Source: CAIMWS01 sp964409245
Lineage (GTDB): Bacteria; Verrucomicrobiota; Verrucomicrobiia; Limisphaerales; UBA1319
NCBI GenBank assembly: GCA_964409245.1
Contig: CAYPCQ010000035.1
Coordinates: 1-64,000 of the forward strand
Direction of reading: 5' to 3'
Length of the DNA: 64,000 bases
A program made the translations under genes and the position numbers. Below, piece by piece: positions 43,931-52,033 of the stretch. The notes below the pieces were generated by a model. That model saw nothing but the letters and a program-made list of their open reading frames with translations, did no database searches and was not told the DNA's origin. Within the stretch, counting starts at the first letter, position 1. Each line of letters starts with the position of its first letter.

Positions 43931-46627
43931 TTATTTTTCTTTGATCCAGACCAGCGAGCGGCCGCCCCGATTCAGGCGGATATAATTGGGGATCGCCGTC
44001 AATATCGTGCCGCTGGTAAATGCTCCCTTGATCACCAACACACCCCCGAACAGCGTAGGATTCCACTCCGTGTGCAACTGCGCCGCCGGATTGAAGGTGG
44101 CGCCCAGATCCTGATCCACGCTCTCGACATTGTAGATCAACGGCCCATAACGCAGCGCCACCCGGCCCGCATTGGCCGCCACCTCGGACCGCGATCTGAC
44201 CTGCTGCACTTGCATCGGGAGGGTGATTTCTATGGTGTCCCCCCGTTTCCAGGCGCGCCGCAATAAGACATAACCGTTTTCAATCCTGGGAGTCGTGGAC
44301 ACCCCGTTCACCGCCATGGAAACCAATCCATTCACCACTGGGGAACTCGTATAAAGTTCGCTCACGTTTCGGTTGGGAACCCGGATGCGAACGGAAAATT
44401 CCTTCGTTTCGGCGGGATTTATTTTCAAAGCGACTTTCCCGCTCCACGGATAATCGGTCTCCTGGATTATCTGGAGATCGGTTCCTGCCACGCCCGGCAC
44501 TTGGACCGAGCTTCCTATAAAGAGGTTTACGTATAAACCATCGGCACTCTTGGCATACATCCAGGTAGGCAGCATCAGCAGGGTTCGCGGGATATTGCCT
44601 ACGCAGCAAGGGCAGCCATGCCATCCGTAGCGTGCTCCTCCGGAGTCCAGGGGGTTGGTATAGGTGAAGTTTTTGCCTTCCAGGTCGAGGCTCCCCAGGA
44701 TGGCATTGTAAAGCGTCTCTTCGCACAAGTCGGCGTATAGCGATTCCTGGTAAACCAAATTCATCTTATGCTGGAAAAACAATTCCCCGCAATCCGCGCA
44801 GGACTCGCAGTAGGCGTTATTGGGCAGCGAATAATCGTTCCCAAAGCCCTCCGATGTTTCTCCGCTGCCGATGCCGCCGGTCACGTAATACTTTTTGTGG
44901 ACGATATTCGCCCAGATGGATTTGACCGCGCTGTGGTAATCCAGGTCGCCGGTTTCCATGGCGATGTCCGTCATTGCCGAATAGGAATAAGCGGCCCGCA
45001 CGGCATGCCCCACCGCCTCATATTGTTGGATCACCGGCGCGTGGCTTTGGTCGTATTCCTCGCCATCCCGGCGCGAATCCAGGAGGAATTTTGCCAAATC
45101 GATGTACTTTTGCCCCCGGTTGCCACCTTCCACATCATTCACGAAGCGCGCCAGGCGCGCCAACGCCTGCTCCAGTTCCTGGTGCCCTTCATACCAGTAT
45201 TTTTTGGGTGCCGGGCCGATATTATTGCACCAGCAATCGGCCAGCTTTTTGGCCGCCTCATACATGCGGCCGTCCTTCTGGCCGGTCATCAAATAATGGG
45301 CTATGGCTGCTTCAATGAAATATCCCGCCAGGTAACCTTCGTGGTCGCCTTTGTTGGTCCAGCGCCGGTGGCCGTTGAGGGTATAGCAAGTCTGCAGATA
45401 CCCATCCGGCTCCTGGGCACTGATCAGTTTTGGGATCCAATCCTCCAATTTCGCACGGATGGCCGCCTGGGCCTGCCGGATTTCCTCGTCGCCTTGCGGA
45501 TCCAGCATCAGCGCCACGCACATCGCTTCCACCGTGTTGTGCACCCAGGCGTTGGCGAAAACCGGGCCGATGTGCCCGCCGTGGGCCTGTCCCGCGTTTT
45601 TTTTGCCAGCCTCCACGAAATTGACGATGCCTCCTTCCGGCAGCTTGGGGTCGGAAATCTTGTTATAGCAATGCGGAATCCAATTCACGATGGTTTTTTT
45701 CAGCCGGTGATTCCACAGGGGATTGTTTATTTGATAAGCCAGGGTCGGGACCGGATCCAAATGTTTTGCCGGTGGTGGTGGAACGGCGGTGACCTGGACG
45801 GTGGAGGATGCCTTTAATTCGCCATCATCCGCTGTGAGGCGCAATTCATACGTTCCGTGGGTTGAAAAGGCGGCCGTGGTGGTTAATGTATCGGCGTTGT
45901 CAAAGGTTACCGTACCCGGGCCGCTGGCTTTGCTCCAAGTGATCTTGGGCGAAGGCCTGCTTTTGCCATCATCCTTGACCGTTCCTTGCAGGTGGGTTTT
46001 GCCAGGGATCACCACCACCCGATCCACACCGGCCGCCACCGATGGGGCAAAGTTAGGCGATTTGCCTGAATCGTAAACTTTCCATTCCAGCAAGCCGGTT
46101 GAAAATGTGCCGTTGGAATCCAGTTCCAATCTGAGTTTGGCGGTGGTGATTTCATCGAAGGTGAAGGGATTAAATTTGTTTTTCACCGGTTGGAGGGCGG
46201 AAGGGTTTGGGACGGGCACAAAATTGCTGCCATCCCAATATTTCAGCCGGACCGTTTTGGGCAGGCGCACCCCGCGGTCATCGTCAAACCAATACAGATC
46301 CACGCCGCTGGTGCTGATGGGCTGGCTCCATTCATACTGCACCCATTGCGTTCCGCTTTTCGGCCAGTTGCCATACGCACGATGGCTTTTGTCGTCCGAA
46401 TGGGCCGGATCGAAGCCGTCATGGACCGCGGCCAGGGATTCGTGTCCGGACACAAACGAGGTGGATGCTTTGGCCACCAGTGCCAGATTGATCCCTTTCT
46501 GGCTTTGGATGGTCTGGGCAAAAATCGAATCGCCCCCCAGACGGCAACTCAAAAGGACGGCCACCACGATTTTTCCCCAATGGTTCCGCAGGCTCGCGAA
46601 TCCCCGCCAATTATGCGTTTCTTTCAT
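43931..46627 (-). CDS. Secreted GH127 (DUF1680) glycosidase with discoidin-like and PKD domains
   Basis: 898 residues. N-terminal hydrophobic export segment (KIVVAVLLSCRLGGDSIFA), then an F5/8 type C-like binding domain (about 45-195: INLALVAKASTSFVSGHES, WVQYEWSQPISTSGVDLYW), a PKD/cadherin-like domain (about 205-285: TWSKASGPGTVTF, DDGELKASSTVQVT), and the GH127 barrel with DGYLQTCYT, YHSAVKSIWANIVHKKYYVTGG and HGCPCCVGNIPR near residue 670. The Cys cluster binds zinc and supplies the cysteine nucleophile in beta-L-arabinofuranosidases of this family, so release of L-arabinofuranose is likely. The double N-terminal module is an uncommon addition. Minus strand, 191 bp downstream of the actin gene. 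Confidence 0.85.
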   Translation of the reverse strand: MKETHNWRGFASLRNHWGKIVVAVLLSCRLGGDSIFAQTIQSQKGINLALVAKASTSFVSGHESLAAVHDGFDPAHSDDKSHRAYGNWPKSGTQWVQYEWSQPISTSGVDLYWFDDDRGVRLPKTVRLKYWDGSNFVPVPNPSALQPVKNKFNPFTFDEITTAKLRLELDSNGTFSTGLLEWKVYDSGKSPNFAPSVAAGVDRVVVIPGKTHLQGTVKDDGKSRPSPKITWSKASGPGTVTFDNADTLTTTAAFSTHGTYELRLTADDGELKASSTVQVTAVPPPPAKHLDPVPTLAYQINNPLWNHRLKKTIVNWIPHCYNKISDPKLPEGGIVNFVEAGKKNAGQAHGGHIGPVFANAWVHNTVEAMCVALMLDPQGDEEIRQAQAAIRAKLEDWIPKLISAQEPDGYLQTCYTLNGHRRWTNKGDHEGYLAGYFIEAAIAHYLMTGQKDGRMYEAAKKLADCWCNNIGPAPKKYWYEGHQELEQALARLARFVNDVEGGNRGQKYIDLAKFLLDSRRDGEEYDQSHAPVIQQYEAVGHAVRAAYSYSAMTDIAMETGDLDYHSAVKSIWANIVHKKYYVTGGIGSGETSEGFGNDYSLPNNAYCESCADCGELFFQHKMNLVYQESLYADLCEETLYNAILGSLDLEGKNFTYTNPLDSGGARYGWHGCPCCVGNIPRTLLMLPTWMYAKSADGLYVNLFIGSSVQVPGVAGTDLQIIQETDYPWSGKVALKINPAETKEFSVRIRVPNRNVSELYTSSPVVNGLVSMAVNGVSTTPRIENGYVLLRRAWKRGDTIEITLPMQVQQVRSRSEVAANAGRVALRYGPLIYNVESVDQDLGATFNPAAQLHTEWNPTLFGGVLVIKGAFTSGTILTAIPNYIRLNRGGRSLVWIKEK

Positions 46628-46818
46628 GGTTCAATTTAAGCAATTCGGCGGCCGGAAGTCCATCGATCTCAAAATGGCAATGGTTGTCGCCCGCTCTCCC
46701 AGGCTGCTCGCGAGGGTGAAAGCAAACCGGCAGGATGAATCCCCTAACGGTTTGATTAACCCTGCCTGCTCAACCCACCGAAGATGATTTGTCGGGCAGC
46801 TGGAGGATTGCCCGCAAA

Positions 46819-47952
46819 TCAAATGATCACTTTTTGCCACTGATCTTCCCGCGCCTGGCGGGCAGCTTTCAGAGCGCCTTTGGAAACGTATTCTTTATAA
46901 TTCTCGCCTACTGACCGGACGACCGGTTTATCGAACCCTTCCTCCGTCAGGAGGCGCTGCAGTTCCACGTCTATATTGCGGATCCGGCTGCCCCCACCCG
47001 TGAGGATGATGTTTTGGAGCAATTCGTTCACGCTGTCATAAGATGCCCGGGCGATCAAGGTTGACATCGCGGTGAAAATCCGTTGCAGGAGTGAATCGCA
47101 GGCGGCTCCCACTTCTTCGGTCAAATCCAGTTTGCGCACTTTGCCACCCACCAGCACGCTGACTATCACTGGCTGCGCGGGTTTGCCCACATAAGAATGC
47201 TGCTCTTTGATTTCCCGCACTTTCAGCAGCGGCAGATCACAATCCGGATAGGTCTTCTTGATCGATTCATTCAGCAGGATATCGACCTTGTCTCCCGCAA
47301 AAGAAAGGCTGACTTGATCCTCCGCCGTGGGGTAATAGCCTTGGACCATGCAAATATCCGAAGTGCCGGCTCCAATGTCGATGAACAGGCTGTTTCGCAC
47401 CGGATCCACATAACCGGGGGTATTGAGCTTGGTCTCATCCCGGTGGCCTAAAGCTGCCAGGAATGGCTCAGGAATCAGCAGCAGCCGGTCGAACAACCCA
47501 TTGACCACCTGGCGCATGTTTTCCCGCGCGGTCTGGTCGGCATTGGCGGGAATGCCAATCACGGCCCGGATTTCTGTTCCCGCTGGCGATTCAATCAAGG
47601 AGCGCAGATGCCGGGCAAAATCGCGGGCCACCGGCAGGTTGGCCACCACGCCATCCACCATGGGGGATTGCAGGCTCAAATGCAGGCGATATTTCAGGGC
47701 TTCATCACCGAAAAGCGTCTTGGCATTGCCAGGAAGCAAATCATCCACAATTCCATCCTTGGCATAACCCACGACGGTGCGGACCGACCGCTTGAAGAGG
47801 GGTTCCGTGGCACCTGCATTGACTCCCTGGATAAAAGAGGTGTTGGTTCCCCAATCGAAACCGATCAATAAAACTGGTTTTTTATCGCTAGCCTCGGTTC
47901 GGGATTTGTCATCATCCTGGCTGGAGTTCCGGGAGCGGTTTGTTGGATTCAT
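46819..47952 (-). CDS. MamK-family bacterial actin
   Basis: 377 residues of actin/Hsp70-superfamily fold. Phosphate-1 loop LIGFDWGTNTS (29-39), VVGYAKDGIVDDLL, FGDEAL, catalytic-region EPFLAALGH (E162), phosphate-2 loop FIDIGAGTSDICMVQG (190-205), then EDQVSLSFAGDKVD, KEQHSYVGKP and adenosine motif NIILTGGGSRI (314-324). These segments, in particular EDQVxLxxAGxxVD, KEQxSxVG and LQNIxxxGGGSRI, follow MamK, the magnetosome-aligning filament, more closely than MreB, ParM or FtsA. No other magnetosome genes are in the window. It presumably forms ATP-dependent filaments in the cytoplasm. Upstream, 54 bp away, lies a small helical gene that is probably its partner. Confidence 0.8.
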   Translation of the reverse strand: MNPTNRSRNSSQDDDKSRTEASDKKPVLLIGFDWGTNTSFIQGVNAGATEPLFKRSVRTVVGYAKDGIVDDLLPGNAKTLFGDEALKYRLHLSLQSPMVDGVVANLPVARDFARHLRSLIESPAGTEIRAVIGIPANADQTARENMRQVVNGLFDRLLLIPEPFLAALGHRDETKLNTPGYVDPVRNSLFIDIGAGTSDICMVQGYYPTAEDQVSLSFAGDKVDILLNESIKKTYPDCDLPLLKVREIKEQHSYVGKPAQPVIVSVLVGGKVRKLDLTEEVGAACDSLLQRIFTAMSTLIARASYDSVNELLQNIILTGGGSRIRNIDVELQRLLTEEGFDKPVVRSVGENYKEYVSKGALKAARQAREDQWQKVII

Positions 47953-48006
47953 TTGGCTTTAATTTATCTATTATTCAAATTTAGTTGGCGCGCATTCCAG
48001 CCACGC

Positions 48007-48489
48007 TTAAACGCAGACTGGCCTCCGAGTTCTTACCTCGTTTCGTTCTTCGGAGCAAAGCAAATCAATTATTCCCGGAATGTCGTCAAAAGGCAGCCGG
48101 TTGGCGGGGGCGGTCTTGGTGCGGGGTGGGGGAGCGGCCTGCTGGATTTCCTGGATGGTGAATTGCTGGCTGACGGCCCTTTGCACTTCCCGAGTGATCG
48201 CGGCACACATTTGGGGCAGGAGTTCTTGTTGCCAGCGTTTGACAATCAGTTCGTTGAGAGCCCACGCACCGTCCATGCGCTGCTGCTCGCTCCTGAACAT
48301 TTGCTCCAAATCCGTCTTTTTCTGGCCCTGTTCCTTTTCTGCCGAGTGCGACCAGGCGGCAATTTTCCTGGGCAATTCCTTTTCCAGAACCTGGTCAGCA
48401 TCCTCCACATTGCCTTGCCGCTTGAGCAGGCAAAATTGCTGGTATTGTGCCACCACTTTCTGCCAATTCTGTTGCGCCTTTGAATCCAT
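48007..48489 (-). CDS. Small helical protein upstream of the MamK-like actin, probable partner
   Basis: 160 residues, no recognised family. Residues 1-115 are predicted helical and charged, with coiled-coil character (QQNWQKVVAQYQQFCLLKRQG; LEQMFRSEQQRMDGAWALNE). A Pro/Ala linker (AAPPPRTKTAPANR, about 117-130) leads to a short conserved-looking segment LPFDDIPGIIDLL. This layout of a body, a flexible tether and a short hydrophobic-acidic tail recalls proteins that dock onto polymers or membrane anchors, such as the tail of FtsZ (DIPAFL). It has the same direction as the actin gene with 54 bp between them and should be co-transcribed. The partner role is inference from position. Confidence 0.65.
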   Translation of the reverse strand: MDSKAQQNWQKVVAQYQQFCLLKRQGNVEDADQVLEKELPRKIAAWSHSAEKEQGQKKTDLEQMFRSEQQRMDGAWALNELIVKRWQQELLPQMCAAITREVQRAVSQQFTIQEIQQAAPPPRTKTAPANRLPFDDIPGIIDLLCSEERNEVRTRRPVCV

Positions 48490-48832
48490 GCTCTTCCTTC
48501 TGATCTATAAATCCTCTCCCCATCGAAGCAAGAGGCGTGCCGGGCTTGTGTGGAAGATTTGAACCACCGTAGTCGAAAGCGGAGCTTCCTTTTGTATCCT
48601 GCCTAATTACAATAGTTTATGTTTAAACAAAACCCCATCCTTAGGGATGGCCGTGCCCATCTTGATCAGCCAGGGGCCGCTGAAGCTTCCACGTTTAAAA
48701 AATCGTTGGATTCCAGGCTGGAAATATTTTCCTAGCCGATAAAACGGACCTTTCCACTAGGAAAAATTTGCAGCTTGGCAGGGGCTTCGCTTTTGGGGTG
48801 ATTTCCGCGCTCGGCTGTTCATAATCCATGGC
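48490..48832. other. 343-bp divergent intergenic region
   Basis: Separates the actin cassette (minus) from the GH31 gene (plus). It is locally AT-rich (48600-48770) and contains the inverted repeat listed separately. No gene was seen. Confidence 0.5.
48726..48767. promoter_or_regulatory. Inverted repeat, possible operator
   Basis: ATTTTCCTAG at 48726-48735 is mirrored by CTAGGAAAAAT at 48757-48767, with 21 bp between. The half-site centres are about 31 bp apart, i.e. three helix turns, as for a dimeric or looping repressor. It lies 66 bp before the GH31 start. It could also be an RNA hairpin. Confidence 0.4.
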
Positions 48833-51520
48833 ATGAGATTTTTTCCCAGATCGTTGGATCCAATGGTTGGCTCCATGGCGATCCTTTTTGTGGCCGGTTT
48901 AGGTGGCCTGGCCGGGGAGGCCACTATTTGGTTGGACGAATTGACTCCAAGCCAGGTTAAACAGGATTTTGGCTCTCCTCAAAACCGGCAAACAGTGATG
49001 GGAAAGACCCTTTGTGTAGCGGGTTGCCTCTATGGGCGTGGATTGGGTGTTCACGCCCGCAGCAGCTTGAAATATGACCTGCGAGGTCAAGCCAAGCGGT
49101 TCTCCGCCCAAGTGGGGGTGGACGACGAGGCAAAAACGAATCCGGGGAGCGTGGAGTTTTTGGTTTTGGGTGACGGCAAACCTTTATGGCAAAGCGGTCT
49201 TATCAAGGGCGTCGAAAAGCCCAAACTCATCGAGCTCGATTTGTCTGGAATCCAGGAATTGGAACTGCGGGTGGCCGATGGCGGGGATGGCATTGATTCG
49301 GATCATGCGGATTGGTTGGATGCGCAGTTGGTCGCTTCGGGTTCCCTCGATCATTTGTTTCCGCTGGAACGTCGTTCTCCGCAAACCTGGAACCAACTCT
49401 CCGCCATGCAACTGCAACGTGGTTTCCAGTTGGTTGCTGTGGCGCCTGGCACTTGGCGGTTGCGGCTGGGAAAGCCAGAACCTTTTACACCCAGCCATTT
49501 CCGCGAAAATCCAGTGTGCGCCAATGAACTGCAGTTGTTGGATGCTGTTTCCCGGCTGCCTGTGCAGGCGGCTGCCATTGGTTTAAAAACCAATTCGCGC
49601 GGCTGCGTACTGGAGATTCCGATTCAGCCGGGTGAACGGATTTATGGCCTGGGTCTCAATTTAAAGGTGTTCGATCCTATGAACGGCCGGCGGACGATTC
49701 GCGTCAGCGATGATCAAAGCACCGTGCTGGGCGATTCCCATGCACCGGTTCCCTTTTACGTTTCGACGCTGGGCTATGGCATTTATATCGACAGCGCGAG
49801 GTATGTGAGTTTTTACCTGGGCAACCTTGATCCGGTATGGGAACGATCCTCCCCCTCGTTTTCAACCGGGCAAGGCTCCCCGGGAGAGAGCCGGGCCGTA
49901 ACGGAAACCGCAGAATTGTATCGCCCCCGGCCAACGAGCGGCAAAGTAATGGTAATCGAAATTCCCGCAGCCCAGGGTGCCGATGTCTATTTTTTTGGTG
50001 GCCCGGATCTGCGTCAAGCAGTTCAGCGTTATAACTTGTTTTCGGGAGGCGGGTGCCGGCCCCCGCTTTGGGGATTGGGAGCCTGGTATCGGGCTTCCAC
50101 CGAGCTGGGGCAAAAGGAGGTGCAGGGCTTCTTGCACGAGTTCCGTGAGCGCCACATTCCTTGCTCGGTTTTCGGCTTGGAACCTGGCTGGCATTCCCAT
50201 GCATATTCCTGCTCTTTTTCCTGGAGCAAGGCTTACCCGGATCCGGACCGGCTGCTGGCTGAAGCGCGGACTGGCAATTACCATTTGAACCTCTGGGAAC
50301 ATGCTTTTACTCATCCCAGCTCACCCCTTTACCAACCTTTGTTGCCTTACAGTGGGGACTACAAGGTTTGGTCTGGTTTGGTGCCCGATTTTGCGACCTC
50401 CGAAGCCCGGCGGATTTTTAGCCAGCACCACGAGCGGCAACTGATCGATAAGGGAGTGGCCGGGTTTAAACTCGATGAATGCGACCACCAGCCGCTGAGC
50501 GCCACTCCCTGGTCTTTCCCCGAGTGCTCCCAATTCCCCTCCGGCCTTGATGGAGAACAAATGCATTTGCTGCTGGGACCGCTTTATCAACAGACTTTGC
50601 TGGCTCCTTATCGCCAGCGGAACCAGCGGACTTTTGGCCTGGTGCGCGCCTCCCACGCGCTGGCGGCGCCTCTGCCGTATGTGCTTTACAGCGACGCCTA
50701 TGACCATCGGGATTATGTGCGGGGCCTGGCTACCTCCGGTTTCGCAGGTGTGTTGTGGTGCCCGGAAGTGCGGGATATGGCCTCCTTGGAGGAATTTTAC
50801 CGGCGGCTTGAGACCTGTGTTTTCTCGCCCTTGACCCAAATCGACTGCTGGTATTTGAAAAATCCGGTTTGGAAACAAATCAACAAGGATTTGAACAACT
50901 CCGGCAGGTTTATGGATCAGTGGGAAAAAGTGGAGGCGGTTTGCCGCCGTTTATTGGAATTACGAATGAGTTTGATCCCCTACCTTTATGGTGCTTTCGG
51001 CGATTATCAAACCAAAGGTTTGCCTCCCGTGCGCGCCTTGGTCATGGATTTCCCCGAGGATCCCCATACCTGGCCTATCGACGATCAATACCTCTTTGGC
51101 CCATCCATGTTGGTAGCCCCGTTGTTCACCGGGCAAAACCAACGTGTCGTCTATCTCCCCCGCGGCGAGTGGTTCGATTTCTGGACCCGGGAAAAATTCC
51201 AGGGTGGCCGCAAAATTGAAATCTCCAAGCCGCTGGATCAAATCCCGGTTTTTGTCAAAGCCAACTCCCTGGTGCCCATGGCTAAACCGGTTGAATTCAT
51301 CGGCCCTGGCACTTGCTTTGAGGTGACGGTTCGTGTTTACGGTGAAACCCCCTTGGATTTTACCATGTGGGAAGATGATGGTGACTCCTGGGACTATGAA
51401 AAGGGCATTCAAAACCGGTTGACCTTGAAATGGTCCGCCGAAAAAGGCGGCCAAGTGGTCAAAACGGGTGTTTATTCAGCGAAACGGTTTGAATTTGCCA
51501 ATTGGATGTCCATGAAATGA
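48833..51520 (+). CDS. Secreted GH31 glycoside hydrolase with NPCBM domain
   Basis: 895 residues with an export signal near residues 10-30. An N-terminal NPCBM-type binding domain (about 32-170) shows RGLGVHARSSLKYDLRG, FSAQVGVDDEA and DHADWLDAQL. The GH31 part starts near 200 with the N-terminal sandwich and the barrel from about 400 (GLGAWYRASTELGQKEV). The nucleophile D548 is in GFKLDECDH. A C-terminal sandwich contains FGPSMLVAPLF and YLPRGEWFDFWT, the usual GH31 ending. GH31 enzymes act on alpha-glucosides, alpha-xylosides or alpha-galactosides; the substrate here is not evident. The gene has its own promoter region with an inverted repeat. Confidence 0.87.
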   Translation: MRFFPRSLDPMVGSMAILFVAGLGGLAGEATIWLDELTPSQVKQDFGSPQNRQTVMGKTLCVAGCLYGRGLGVHARSSLKYDLRGQAKRFSAQVGVDDEAKTNPGSVEFLVLGDGKPLWQSGLIKGVEKPKLIELDLSGIQELELRVADGGDGIDSDHADWLDAQLVASGSLDHLFPLERRSPQTWNQLSAMQLQRGFQLVAVAPGTWRLRLGKPEPFTPSHFRENPVCANELQLLDAVSRLPVQAAAIGLKTNSRGCVLEIPIQPGERIYGLGLNLKVFDPMNGRRTIRVSDDQSTVLGDSHAPVPFYVSTLGYGIYIDSARYVSFYLGNLDPVWERSSPSFSTGQGSPGESRAVTETAELYRPRPTSGKVMVIEIPAAQGADVYFFGGPDLRQAVQRYNLFSGGGCRPPLWGLGAWYRASTELGQKEVQGFLHEFRERHIPCSVFGLEPGWHSHAYSCSFSWSKAYPDPDRLLAEARTGNYHLNLWEHAFTHPSSPLYQPLLPYSGDYKVWSGLVPDFATSEARRIFSQHHERQLIDKGVAGFKLDECDHQPLSATPWSFPECSQFPSGLDGEQMHLLLGPLYQQTLLAPYRQRNQRTFGLVRASHALAAPLPYVLYSDAYDHRDYVRGLATSGFAGVLWCPEVRDMASLEEFYRRLETCVFSPLTQIDCWYLKNPVWKQINKDLNNSGRFMDQWEKVEAVCRRLLELRMSLIPYLYGAFGDYQTKGLPPVRALVMDFPEDPHTWPIDDQYLFGPSMLVAPLFTGQNQRVVYLPRGEWFDFWTREKFQGGRKIEISKPLDQIPVFVKANSLVPMAKPVEFIGPGTCFEVTVRVYGETPLDFTMWEDDGDSWDYEKGIQNRLTLKWSAEKGGQVVKTGVYSAKRFEFANWMSMK

Positions 51521-51649
51521 GAATCTGGTGTATAAGCGGCAGGCTCAGAAGCCCTATGTGTCAATGCAGGTAGCACGAGGAATTTAGTTTATGCCGATGA
51601 TCCCTTTCATACCGTTTGCCCGGAACTGGCAAGGCAGGAAACGCGTTCT

Positions 51650-52018
51650 ATGAAACTCGTAATCCCCGCGGGCAGGTTGCCTGCCGGAGAGTATGCGTTC
51701 AGGGGATTTTACTGCGACGATCTGACTTGCGACTGCCGCCGTTCTTTTATTTAGGTAATCGCCGACGGCGGGCCCGGGAATCCTGGCAGCATCAATTTCG
51801 GATGGGAGGACACGGATTTTTACCGGCGCAAAATGCCTTATGACCGCAATGCGCCCCGCCAAATAACTTTAGGCAGCTTGGATCCGCTGAACGAACAGTC
51901 GGAGTTTGCGCCGGATTTATTGCTTATGTTTCAAACGACCGTGGCCGATGCAACCTACCGTTCCCGCTTGCGGCAGCATTATCAAACTTTTCGAAGTGTG
52001 CTCGGCAAACCGACCTGA
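51650..52018 (+). pseudogene. Conserved hypothetical gene broken by in-frame TAG
   Basis: From ATG 51650 the frame reads MKLVIPAGRLPAGEYAFRGF, then YCDDLTCDCRRSFI, then TAG at 51752-51754, then VIADGGPGNPGSINFGWE continuing in the same frame to TGA 52018 (122 sense codons apart from the TAG). Sequence on both sides of the TAG looks like one protein of a known type with a YCxxxxCDCRR cysteine motif followed by an (I/V)NYGWE-like strand and LDPLNEQSE. A CAG-to-TAG change would explain it (RRSFIQVIADG). It may be a recent pseudogene, a sequencing error, or a readthrough gene. Neighbours are GH31 upstream and the SGNH-like gene facing it. Confidence 0.6.
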
Positions 52019-52033
52019 TGGCTTTCCCGGGGA

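Noticed and set aside
46819..48489. A magnetosome gene island around the MamK-like gene
   Set aside because: None of mamA, mamB, mamE, mamI, mamM, mamQ or similar genes is within the window; flanks are glycoside hydrolases.
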